Part shown: piece after piece, positions 9,642 through 19,683 of the stretch | Layout: each line of letters opens with the position of its first letter | Numbering within the stretch: position 1 is the first letter of the stretch | From: Euryodendron excelsum | Lineage: Eukaryota; Streptophyta; Magnoliopsida; Ericales; Pentaphylacaceae | Direction of reading: 5' to 3' | Assembly: GCA_033060915.1 (NCBI GenBank) | Contig: CM065398.1 | Location: forward strand, 2,801,001 to 2,865,000 | Length of the DNA: 64,000 nucleotides | Made by a program: the position numbers and the translations under genes | The notes under the pieces: generated by a model | Databases searched by the model: none | What the model saw: only the letters and a program-made list of their open reading frames with translations | Told to the model about the DNA's origin: nothing

Positions 9642-11444
9642 TCATTCCTGTAGAAATTCACGAGTAAGAAAATCAAGAAGAGAATTATCCTTCCCTTTGA
9701 TATATATAATATCAAAATTAAACACAGATAGCTGTGCTTGCCATCTGGCAATGATATGCTTAGATGCATCATGTTTGACATCATTGCTGAAAATATATTT
9801 TGCAGCTTGACAATCTGTTTTTAACAGGAATTTTTGATTTAGTAAATCATCTTGGAATTTAGATATACATTTAACAATAGCAAGAAGTTTTTTCTTGACA
9901 ACAGCAAGAAGTTTTTTCTTGACAACAGCATATTTAGATTGAGCAGGATTCCATTTTCCTGAAGCATATCTTATCAAAATTTGTTTTTTAGTATCAGGTA
10001 TAACTTGAGTAAGAATACCACCATAACCAATATTACTAGCATCAGTTTGCACAATTTTAAACCATGCAGGGTTAGCAAGAGTTAAACATGGAAGGTTTTT
10101 AACCTTAGATTTAATTGTTTGAACTGCCAAAGTATGATCTGGCGTCCATGGAGAAGGAATTTTCTTTAATCTATCATATAAGATAGCAGAATCTTTTGCA
10201 AGATTTTTATAATAGGGATTAATATAATTCAGACTGCCTAAAAATCTTTGTAGTTGAGTTTTATCTAATATTTCATCAGGGAATTTAGAAGCAAACTCAA
10301 TATTTCGTGTAATAGGAACAATTTGTCCTTGATGGATATTATGACCCAAAAATCGAACAGTGGTTTGAAAGAGTTTCATTTTTGGAGCAGATATAACTAG
10401 TCCATTGTGTAATATAATTTTGCAAAAAATATCTAGATGTTTACTATGTTGATCTATAGTTTGAGAAAATACCAAAATATCATCAATATATACTAGGATA
10501 AAATCGGTATAGGGAATGAAAATATCATTCATAATATTCTGAAATTCAGAAGGAGCATTTTTCAAACCAAAAGGCATAACATTCCATTCATAATGCCCTA
10601 TGAGAACAGTAAAAGCAGTTTTATATCTATCAGATTCAGCAACTTGAATTTGCCAATATCCAGATTTTAAATCAAATTTAGAAAATATTAAGGCCTTATG
10701 AAGGCGATCAAGGAAATCCTTTTTATTAGGTATAGGATACCTAATCCATTTTAATACTTTATTGAGAGGTTTATAATTAATAACTAATCTAGGAACACCG
10801 CTCTCAATTTCAGTATTTTTATTGACATAAAATCCAATACAACTCCAAGGAAAATAAGATTTCCTAATGAGTTTTTTCTCAAGCAAAGAAGCAATTTCTT
10901 TTTTGCATAAATCAAGGTATTCTTGATTCATTTGACAACGCTGAGCCCTTGTTGGTATTTGTTTGTCAAAAAAATCATTTTCATATGGAAGAGAAACAAT
11001 ATGTCGTTTCCTATCCGAAAAAGCATTAGGATGATCATTACAAATTTCACTAAGAAATTGTTTTTCAATTAATTTGATTTTGTCTTGAACTTTAGATTTT
11101 ACTAAAGCTTCAGAAATAGTCCATATCGAAATTTCTTGTTTAAGAAAATTAATTTGATTTTCTTTGGCTAACAAGATATTTTTAATTTCATTTAAATATC
11201 TAGTTTGAGGATCAGTTATAAACTGAAAAACTAGTTGTTGATTATTCAATTTGGTATAAATACCTATTGAGTCAATTTTTTCAATAGGCATAATACTATG
11301 TAGAAAATGTGTACCAAGTATAACATGGTGTTGTAGATTTTTGACAAGTAGAAAGGTAGATAAGATACATACATCTTGATTACAGATATGAGTATCAGTA
11401 ATTTTATACTGTATTTCTAGCTTATTTCCACTAGCAGAAGTCAA
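9642..11444 (-). CDS. Open protease(partial)-RT-RNase H frame of copy B
   Basis: This is an uninterrupted 600-codon frame. Residues 1-60 are the C-terminal protease half (HVILGTHFLHSI); the catalytic D-S-G loop is missing because the copy starts after it. RT spans about residues 130-430 with VPRLVINYKPLNK, FDLKSGYWQIQ, MPFGLKNAPSEFQ and the catalytic YIDD (about 10479-10492). RNase H follows with TDASNIGYGG, KTDCQAAKYIF and a C-terminal KGKDNSLLDFLTREFLQE before TGA. A 30-base tandem duplication (near 9890-9950) repeats AVVKKKLL inside RNase H, at a point where copy A has a single unit. There is no promoter next to it, and the ATG is simply the first one in the surviving segment. Expression is doubtful. 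Confidence 0.85.
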   Translation of the reverse strand: MTSASGNKLEIQYKITDTHICNQDVCILSTFLLVKNLQHHVILGTHFLHSIMPIEKIDSIGIYTKLNNQQLVFQFITDPQTRYLNEIKNILLAKENQINFLKQEISIWTISEALVKSKVQDKIKLIEKQFLSEICNDHPNAFSDRKRHIVSLPYENDFFDKQIPTRAQRCQMNQEYLDLCKKEIASLLEKKLIRKSYFPWSCIGFYVNKNTEIESGVPRLVINYKPLNKVLKWIRYPIPNKKDFLDRLHKALIFSKFDLKSGYWQIQVAESDRYKTAFTVLIGHYEWNVMPFGLKNAPSEFQNIMNDIFIPYTDFILVYIDDILVFSQTIDQHSKHLDIFCKIILHNGLVISAPKMKLFQTTVRFLGHNIHQGQIVPITRNIEFASKFPDEILDKTQLQRFLGSLNYINPYYKNLAKDSAILYDRLKKIPSPWTPDHTLAVQTIKSKVKNLPCLTLANPAWFKIVQTDASNIGYGGILTQVIPDTKKQILIRYASGKWNPAQSKYAVVKKKLLAVVKKKLLAIVKCISKFQDDLLNQKFLLKTDCQAAKYIFSNDVKHDASKHIIARWQAQLSVFNFDIIYIKGKDNSLLDFLTREFLQE

Positions 11445-11515
11445 AGAATGTTTTGTTTTTTCAAAATATTGTTATACCGAAGTCAAACCTGTAAAGTAAC
11501 AAGTTTGTCGTGTAG

Positions 11516-13170
11516 AGAGTTTGCTTAAATAAACTTTTGCAACATGGACAATTTTTGCATTTCAACAAAGTATATCTTAAAGTCATTACCAATATCCAGT
11601 AGTGTAAGAGAACTCACCAAAGTTGGTAAGAGAAGTGTCCTAAGTAGCCTCCCCACAATGACGTTGATCACCAAGTAGCGAAAATTGTTAAGAGCCACTA
11701 TCTTCATAATGAAGTGAAGATACTAAGAATGAAGCATTTGTGGAGATAGTGATAGAATTGTTATAGTCGAGTAGCTCCCTAGTCGATATAGCATACCATC
11801 ACACCAAATGGGGTGGATCAATGGAAGAAGGCCAACTTGGGAAAAAAGTGCTAATAACTTGGTCTAGGACTAGCAAGTTTAAGACTATTCATCATAGGCT
11901 CCCCTTTGTCATTACTGATGGCGACAGTTCTTCGTCCATGAACAGTCTTTGAAGTAAACCATCGTCTGAGATCGAGAACTGAACAAAGCCCAAGTAAAGC
12001 TAAGCTTTTCAAATCGAGACCCAAAGCATAGCCAAAGTTCTGAAATCGAGATCAAAAGCAAAGTCAAAGGTCTGAAATCGAGACCCAAAGCACATTGAAA
12101 TGTTTGAGATTGAGACCTAAACAAAGCCCAAGCATAGCCCGGGGTATAATCTCTCAGGATACCCTATCCCAAGGTCTGAGATCGAGACAACAACAAAGCC
12201 CTAGTAAAACTAAAGGTCTGAAATTGAGATCCAAAGTAATGACGAACGTCTAAAATTGACATCCAAACGAAGCTCAAGTGAAGCTTTTTATCCAAAGTAA
12301 AGCCAAAATTTGTATATCTGATAATTTTTTTAAAATTTAATAAATAAGTAATAAACAGAGTAACAGTGAAAAAGAAATAAAGTAAAAAAAGGGTATTTGA
12401 GTCTAACCCTCTCATGTTTTGATTAGGCAACCAAGTTGTATAAAGGCATATTTAGGTTTCGTGTTTCGCACAACACTCCCTTCGTTGTACGAGGGAATTA
12501 CAATTGCAATGTGTCTTCATAGCACTATGCAATTGCCATCACAAGGATGACAGACTCTCGGGAAATGAATTATTGGATCACTGATCGACCTTGTAGTTGA
12601 GCAACAGTTTCTCCAAAAGCTCTCAAGTATGTATCTTGTCGCTGAATAGAAAAAAAGAAAGATACAATAGGATATGGTTAGACTTTCAAAGTTCCAAACT
12701 GGTGATCCATTAATTGTGGTGCTACATTCTGTGTTGATAAACTTTGTGAGATAAAAAAACACTTTTTTTTTCTTTTTTCTTTATTCCTTGAAGAAGAAAA
12801 AGCTGTTTATAGCAAGTCGGCCCAAGAATTGAGTCAAGAAACTTTTATAATTCATTATCATATTCTTCCTCTATGCACAGACAAGACTAAAGGAAAAGAA
12901 ATTTCTATGTTTTGGTGGGATGTGTGCCATGATTGTAGACCAATGGAAAAAACAACATCTTTCATCTATTTTCATTAAAAAGAGAGAAGGACTCTTTGAA
13001 TTGTGCAATGCACAAATGAGATGCTATATAGTGTTTGGTCTCCAAAAAGGTGCTATATAAAGAGAAAAAAATAAGACATCACCATGATTTAACACTCAGT
13101 GCCCTTTTCCTATGTGATGGGATGACACAATGATTGTACAACACGGTCTATTAAATTGATCTCTATGTGC
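11516..13170. other. Non-coding stretch with degenerate tandem repeats
   Basis: No gene is recognised. At about 11960-12290 a unit of roughly 30-40 bases built on ggtctgaaatcgagaccca and caaagccca recurs imperfectly some eight times. Such arrays are common in LTR or intergenic plant DNA. 12430-13170 is AT-rich with scattered short ORFs that show no family signature. Confidence 0.5.
11960..12290. repeat. Degenerate tandem repeat, about 35-base unit
   Basis: Variants of the phrase 'tctgaaatcgagacccaaag' follow each other with short spacers such as caaagcccaagtaaagct. Copies differ at many positions, so the array is old. No coding frame is conserved across units. Confidence 0.6.
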
Positions 13171-13444
13171 AACGTGTGCATCATGTACTCTATGAGAAGG
13201 CTAGGCGAAGAAGAAATCAAGGCTTTAGAACAGATGTTCCCATGGTTTGCTACTTGTAATATTGTGAAAGCCTACTGCAATAAACGGAGATGTAGTACTT
13301 ATCTGGCTACTTGGCACTAGAAGAACAAAATAAGGGGCAAAATTATCAGAAGGAAGACTTTTGCAGAGACTTGTGACGTTGTTTGATTACTTCAGCAATT
13401 GTCCCAGAATATGTGGGGGTTCAATTCTTTTATAGACAGAATAA
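13171..13444 (+). repeat. Direct repeat, copy 2 (uninterrupted)
   Basis: This is near-identical to bases 1-272, with a small number of substitutions such as CAG against TAG at the first in-frame stop. It continues past the point where copy 1 is broken by viral DNA, into ordinary AT-rich sequence from 13445. It therefore shows the locus before that break. Confidence 0.75.
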
Positions 13445-13612
13445 AATGAATCCTATTGTAATCGTGACTGTAATTTCGCATAAAGGTCTAATATTTTCAA
13501 TTGTTTGATTATGTTTTAATACTTTCTTTCATATGGAATTAGAAACAAATTCAATCTCTAGAGAAGATGCTTATTTGTTCCTTATTAATTTTGGATTTCT
13601 GAATCAATCTAA

Positions 13613-13831
13613 GGGTGTGTTTGATATTTGAGGAGAAAAGAGAAAAGGAAAGGATTCTTTCCTTCCCTTGTTTGGTTTATAGTGTGGAAAGTTAGTTTTT
13701 TTTTTTTTCACTTTTCTTTCTATCTTTTTTTGAAAATCAAAGAAGAAAAGACGTCCAATTTCTCTCCCATTTCCCTCTCATTTCTCCCTCCCTTCTTTTC
13801 CTTTCTCCTTCTATGAGTATCAAACACACCC
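13613..13831. mobile_element. Tourist-like MITE (PIF/Harbinger type)
   Basis: Terminal inverted repeats GGGTGTGTTTGATA and TATCAAACACACCC enclose 219 bases, flanked by a TAA target-site duplication (13610-13612 and 13832-13834). A three-base TAA/TTA target and a GGG-starting terminus are the hallmark of PIF/Harbinger-derived Tourist elements. The interior is polypurine on the left and polypyrimidine on the right, so much of it could fold back. It carries no coding capacity. Confidence 0.85.
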
Positions 13832-14029
13832 TAAATATGCAAATCTAGTTCGAGAATTCAGCCAAAGTCCAAATGACAATCTCCAATTTCATGTAGATGT
13901 ACATCAGATTACCGAAAAAAAAGAAAGAAAGAAAGGTGAGTGAAAATTGAGTGTAAAATTATATTGGCTTCAAATGATTAAATAAATTTCAAGACCTATT
14001 CACTTTCGACAATTCAGTAATGCATGCGT

Positions 14030-14760
14030 GGACAATTATCAAGGAAACATTTGTAGACAAGCAAATTTCAGTCAAAAATTGGCACGTGCCAAATCAAGGC
14101 ATAAATTAATGCCTACATCGGCAAATAAAATATGGCAACATGTCTTCTGGGTTTTACTAAGAGTGGCAAATCAAATGATGTCATATGTCGAAGTGATATA
14201 GTTTTCAAGCTGACAAGACTCGGGCTACTTAAGTTACGATATTTGTTACATGAGACCTGCAATTAGGAAAGACAAACATGTTCTCAAATCAATTTTGGAC
14301 ACTTGTCCATAAATTTTTTTTATTGATAATTATCACTAAAAAATAATAAAGATAATTATCATAAAGAAGTACAAAGTCCTCAAGATTCTCACCACCCTTG
14401 GCTATAAATACAAAGGTGACCCTCCTGAAAGGAAAACAAGTTTGACATACTCCAGAGCTCCGACAAATTGAAGCTTCTAAAGGTCGAAAAACTCTCCCAT
14501 TCAAGTGTCTTTTCCATTCAAGTTGAAGAAGAAGAAGGTCCTGCTACTGAATTTGAGATCAAGCTACAAGCCCTTGAGTCCATCATTGAAGTGAAGAATC
14601 AAAGGATTATTTCATTGATTAGAAATTGGAATAGAGATTATTCTCCACTTGTTCAAATTTATAAAATTTAGTTTGCTACTTAAATTTTCTCGTCTTAGAT
14701 TTTAGACTCAAAATTTGTGAGTTACACACCTGTTCTTTAGTTTTCCTTCCAAAATTAACT
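14030..14760 (+). other. LTR-like sequence with TATA box, unassigned
   Basis: A GGCTATAAATACAAAG box at about 14398 with a following CT- and A-rich leader resembles an LTR U3-R junction. Neither TG/CA ends nor a target duplication could be fixed. An ORF at 14468-14671 has no recognised family. Confidence 0.3.
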
Positions 14761-15099
14761 TCTCTACTTTCACAATATTTTCTAAGAGTACTTTTCCCTT
14801 ATGAAGCTAAAAAACTTGATATGAGATGTATAAAATATGTGTGAATTTATTTTCAACTGAAATCCAAAGGATAACGAAGAAAGAGTCTAGGCATGTTGTG
14901 TGTAGCCGAATTTGACAAATATTAATACTACAATTGGTGGTTGGCTACAAACTCTTGCTATGAAATTCTGCAGAGCTCTCGATACTTTTTTATGTCCAAA
15001 CTCCATACTATAAGTTTCTACCTTCTTTTTCATTTTCTCTAATTGACAGACATCATTAGTGCCAGTGCGAGACCCTATTTTGCAAAGTATCATATTTAG

Positions 15100-17105
15100 C
15101 TTAAATGCCTACTTAGTAGTGCATAATTTTTCTTAATTAAGAAGCTTGAATATCATGTTTTAATTGAAGCATGGCATGTGAGGAGTAATTTATTTTAAGC
15201 ATGATTAATTATCTTAATCTATGTTTAATTAGCATTATTAATTTCTATGCTTAGCATTAGATTATTGATGATTAATTAACCTGAGTGTGTTTAATTGTGA
15301 TAATGATGTGGATTAATGAGAAGTGGTAAGCAAAGATGTGCAAGGTGGCAGTGTAACTTAGGGACACTTAGGTGTGTGCTTGTGAGACCATGTGAAGTGT
15401 GTACTTGGTGTAGAGATTGAGGAGCTTGTTAGAAATCTAATTTTCTAGAGAGAAAGTGAAAGAAAAAGAGAGAGAAAATGAAAGAAGAGAAGAAGGAACA
15501 GAAGAAGAAGACAAAGAAAAGAAGGGGAAACTTGGAGGAGGCAAGCAAAAGGTGAGGAAGTTGTGTGATTACCTTTAATTTGTACTTTGAAATGAGAATT
15601 AGATGAAGATATTTAGTTGTGTTCGATTTATGTTGAATTTATTCTAGTGATGTCATATGTAATTAGAAAGGCAACATATTATCCATGGGAGGTTATATTG
15701 ATTGAGGGTTTAAATTTAATTGAAAGAAGAAGTTGAAGTTGTTTAGAGCAATTTTTGAATTTTACAGTCAACACTGTCACATTTTAGGAAAACGATCATA
15801 TCTCATTCCAGAAAACTTGAAACTTTATACTGTTTAAAGCGTTGGAAAGTAGACTCATAGACATTTCCATTGATATAAGGCTTATAGTCTAGTTCATTGC
15901 AGATTGTGAGATATTACAATTTGAAGTCGACCTAAAACTGTTGCCTACGACACTATTTTTCAAAAATTTTACTTTCATTTTTTATTAGATATAACTTTTT
16001 CATCCGAAATGTATTTTTGACCCATGACATATCAAATTAAATGTATTTAAGCCTATTTTCATATGAATATGTTCTAGACTATAAACTCATTATTTTGAGG
16101 TTGATGTGATTCAAAGAGTGAATCTATGTTGAGGAATTAATGTGTAAATTTCAAGTTTTACAGTCATATCATTTTAGGGTAACTTTGTGTTGTCGTTAAT
16201 TTTTATGTACCGTTTGTATATGATTTTCAATCTCATAAGAATGGTATTATGGTGTATGATAGGTTCAAAAGAAGCTAAAAGTACTCCAGTTCCACTTAAG
16301 GAGTAACTCAACTTTTGCTCAATGCAGCGGATTGAGGTGGTTAATTTTAAGATATTTTTACTCCTATTAAATTTAATATTTTATTTATATTATTATTGGT
16401 GTTGGTGTTTGATTATGTGGATACATTACATACAACATATTTTGTATACATAATTTGCACTGGTGTCATAGTGGACTAACCTAAAGAATGTCATGGTCGA
16501 CATTCTTAAATAACTTGCCAACCATGAATTGAGCATTGTTATCAAAACGGTGTGCATATGTGGTCTCATCAGACATTGTATTACATGAGACATTTCTCAT
16601 TAGTTATGGTGATAGGTGTATGATTATATATCATTGAAAGACTGTTTATCTATTGGTGATTACTTAATGGTGTTTATGTAATATTCAATTTTTATGAGTT
16701 TAATTATCTTAGTGAGCAAAATGGCAAGAAGCTCAAGCTCATACAAGTTGTTTTGCAGGTATAAATGATGTTGAGTCCATTGCTTCTATTGTATAGTTGA
16801 CGAGTTTTGAGAAGTTCTACTAGTTTTGGGTTGTAGATCTTGTACATAATGTACATTTTTAGTGATAAGTGTTTTGGAGTTATTTTACATTTCCACATTG
16901 AAAATATTTATAAGTGTTGTAGTTGCTTTTATGGATATATGTTTAACAAAGGATGGTTGTAGCATTAATAATATTGTCAATCTCTTTATAAAATACATAT
17001 TTGTGGAATTGTTACTAGATGACATTCACAGGTTGGTGACCTGTGCAGTTCACTTGCCTTAAGAAGATATTATTGGCATCTAATTTGGTGTGGGTGTGAC
17101 AGTAA
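15100..17105 (+). other. LTR-like sequence, possibly Ty3 chromovirus (Tekay/Del type)
   Basis: The style of this stretch is that of Tekay/Del LTRs: phrases about 'atatctcattccagaaaac' and 'gttggaaagtagactcatag', a GA-rich leader-like block at 15440-15560, and an end reading gtgtgggtgtgaca at about 17105. No partner LTR, primer site or gag-pol frame is present, so it would be a solo or truncated LTR. I could not locate its left end. Confidence 0.35.
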
Positions 17106-17906
17106 GGAAGTCAAATAATAATAAAAAATGAAAATGAATAATTTTATCATAGGAAACTATCCACGCAAAGCCTCAAATGTAATAGCAATAAAGAGATACA
17201 GAATTGTAGAATGGGCTAATCAAACCCCGAACAACTATTCAATAGGACAGCAAGCTCATAAAGAACTTAAAGGAATTGATAGTACCTTTTTTGTTAGGGA
17301 CCGTTTAGGATGCTTGCAACTTTTCTGGGGAAGCAAAAATAGAAGAACCACTAGAAGACCATCCACGAACAGATGCCTTGCAGACAAAATGGAAAAAGAA
17401 AATGTTGACTTTTCAGAGCAATTTATCACTTAAAAATGAAGAGGACAAATTACTTCCTCAATTATTAATTAAGAAATGATTGCCTACCACCAATGTGCAC
17501 TCCAAAAACAACAACTCGAACAAAAGGGGCATCAAATGATTGGGAGATCACCTTCTAAAGGGCTTTATATGATTGGGAGATTGAGGGAGCAATGGAGCTT
17601 TTGGACTCCGTACAAGGTGGGTCAATTAGAAAGGGGAGAATGGGATAACATCGATTGCCTCCAACTTTAGGAGGTTTATGTTAAGACTTTTATTGTCTTG
17701 GCAAATTTCGTGAACAAAATTTTTGAAGTATCTTTTTATTTATTTATTTTTATATAAATGAGTTTAATACGGTCGAGTGTCCAAACAAATGCTAAGGAGT
17801 GTTTGAAATGACCCCTAGAAGTAATTTGATTATAATTCAATTTTGAGTCATAATCATGTCTCGAGGATGTGCTTGAATGAATTGGAAGTTAGAGTACAAG
17901 TTATTG
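17106..17906. other. Unassigned sequence left of the giant solo LTR
   Basis: Short ORFs at 17128-17433 and 17476-17670 show no recognised domain. The last 60 bases (gtacaagttattgaagct) resume directly after the solo LTR at 22641, so this belongs to an older sequence interrupted by it. A related uninterrupted version lies at about 56165-56300. Confidence 0.45.
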
Positions 17907-18059
17907 AAGCTTGTAAGCACCCCAGTTTTGCCCGCTCGGCAATCTCCGGCCTGACTGGTTTCATCACAACACAAGCTGCTCAAGACGAGCCTTTCAATCT
18001 CCAATCTAGTCAACTGGTCGCTTCTTGGGCCCACAAGGACCCGCTGGAGCCATAAGCAC

Positions 18060-18420
18060 CACTATTCCAGGCAGCTTCCCGGACCGGGCGGTCCCGGAAA
18101 CCAACGCCATCCAGGTAGCTTCCCGAGATCGGGCGATCTCGGGGACCAACACCTCATCAAAATTCCAGATGGTTCACTTCTGGCGCTTGCTAGTCCGCCA
18201 ATGTAGAATGCTCATCATTTGGTAGTTCTCCAAGACCAGGCGTTCTCGGAGATCAACACTACCCTTCCAGGTAGTTTTCTAGGACCAGGTGTTCTCAGGA
18301 ACCAACACCACCCCTACAGGTAGTTCTCTAAGAATGGGCGTTCCTGAAGAACAACACTGTACAGGTAGTTTTCCGCGATTGGGCGGTTTCGGGAACCAAC
18401 ACCTAGGTCAACACCGGCGC
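18060..18420 (+). repeat. Hairpin-forming tandem repeats in solo LTR 1
   Basis: Units of roughly 50-60 bases follow the pattern 'caggtagcttcccgagatc', 'gggcgatctcgggaccaac'. Each unit carries a near-palindrome such as CCGAGATC-GGGC-GATCTCGG; other units read CCAAGACC/GGCGTTCTCGG or AGGACCAGGTGTTCT. Bases change while much of the potential stem remains. The same type of array is present inverted at 38230-38660 in the second solo LTR. Confidence 0.75.
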
Positions 18421-19674
18421 CTGCTAGTCCGACTCGGTGAAAAATGACCAAATCTGCCCCTTGGGCCTCCAGGCACGTTTTGGGAAAGTTCAAAATCCCA
18501 AAAAACGATAAGTCCATCCTTCCATACTGTTACTAAACCATTAGGCATCCCCCGCACGTCATTTGATCCAAATCCGGTACTATTTCGGCCCACTCCGGTC
18601 AAAATGACCGTTTTGCCCCCGAGCGACTCAGCATGGCACAAACCCTGCTGAACGGCAACAGACTCTCTCAAAACCATCCCTAAACAGCCCTACATGCCTA
18701 ACACAATATACCAGACCCTTCCTGACCATTTCCAGCCAACTCTGGTCAAAATGATCGTTTTGTCCCTAGAACCCCAAAATGCCCTAAAACAGCACCGACC
18801 TTGGGATTTCGAGTGAGGGTTTCACCACGCGCCCTTGTTTAACCTAAGGAACACCCTATGACAGTAAGCTCACACGACGCGATAAAAGTTTCTGGAGCGT
18901 CTCGCAGACGCTTCCCTTAAATTGTCTTTTTCCCCGATTCCCTGGTTATAACGCACTGTCAACCGACTTGAGAAATGCATAAATCAGGAAATTCCCGAAA
19001 GCTCATCCATAGATCTTTCTATTGATACGGTTCGATCGAATAGATCGCTTCCCGAAGCCTCCTATCGTACGGTGTACAAACTATGACTTTCAGAAACCCC
19101 TAGAGCGTCTCGCAGATGCTCCGCCAAAGTTGACTTTTTCTCTGATTCCCTAATTAAAACACACCGTCAAACGACTTGAGAAATGCGTAAATTTGGAAAT
19201 TCCAGAAAGTATTTCCAGAGTACTTTCCATCAATAAGGTTCGATCGAATAGATCGCTTCTCGAAGGCCTTGATCACACGAAACGAAAACAACCACTTTCA
19301 AACACCCACGGAGCGTATCACAAACGCTCCGCGAAAGTATCCTTTTTGGCACGCTTCCCAAGACGATATCACTCACCTCCAAACATAATTTAAACTTTTT
19401 AAAAACATGAAAGCTCATCAAAAGCACTAGGAGAACATCCCGAGTGTGACCGGTTCCCCCGGAACCTTCCCGATTGACTCAATTATCGAGGCAAAGTTTG
19501 GACAAATCTTCCCGGTGATGGAGTGTATGCTACATGGGCTCAAATTTTGATCAGATCGACCGACTTTCGATCAACGGTCGAGATTTAACCAGTACACAGG
19601 GTGCCATGTGTTATTTTGGCAATGTAAAAGTACCTGTGCATGTCCTACATGCGCAAGGCCTGTTCCAAGTTGCC

Positions 19675-19683
19675 TATAAATAG
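19675..19683 (+). promoter_or_regulatory. TATA box of solo LTR 1
   Basis: TATAAATAG sits in the context GCCTATAAATAGAGGCC, roughly 1.76 kb into the LTR. A transcript from here would have an R-U5 part of almost 3 kb, in keeping with Ogre-like elements with very long leaders. Confidence 0.6.

Larger units (their letters stand above)
7651..11515 (-). mobile_element. Endogenous pararetrovirus copy B, permuted and deleted
   Basis: On the minus strand the order is partial protease, RT, RNase H (11475 to 9642), a direct join to the leader just past the primer site (about 9625), then movement protein, coat protein and knuckle down to 7651. Polyprotein tail, promoter and primer site are absent. A 22-base text beginning CCTGTAAAGTAACA occurs at both ends (7658-7679 and 11488-11509), matching copy A about 3818-3839. 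The outer ends therefore fall at the same viral map position, as if a circle had been opened there. A second deletion removes what corresponds to about 1992-2683 of copy A. It has far fewer stops than copy A. Confidence 0.87.

Noticed and set aside
273..11515. Possibility of an intact, activatable virus
   Set aside because: Copy A has many stops, a frameshift and an inversion; copy B lacks promoter, primer site, polyprotein tail, the protease active site and part of the movement and coat regions.
12517..12762. Minus-strand ORF of 81 codons
   Set aside because: No domain, no splice context and no homologous copy to support it.
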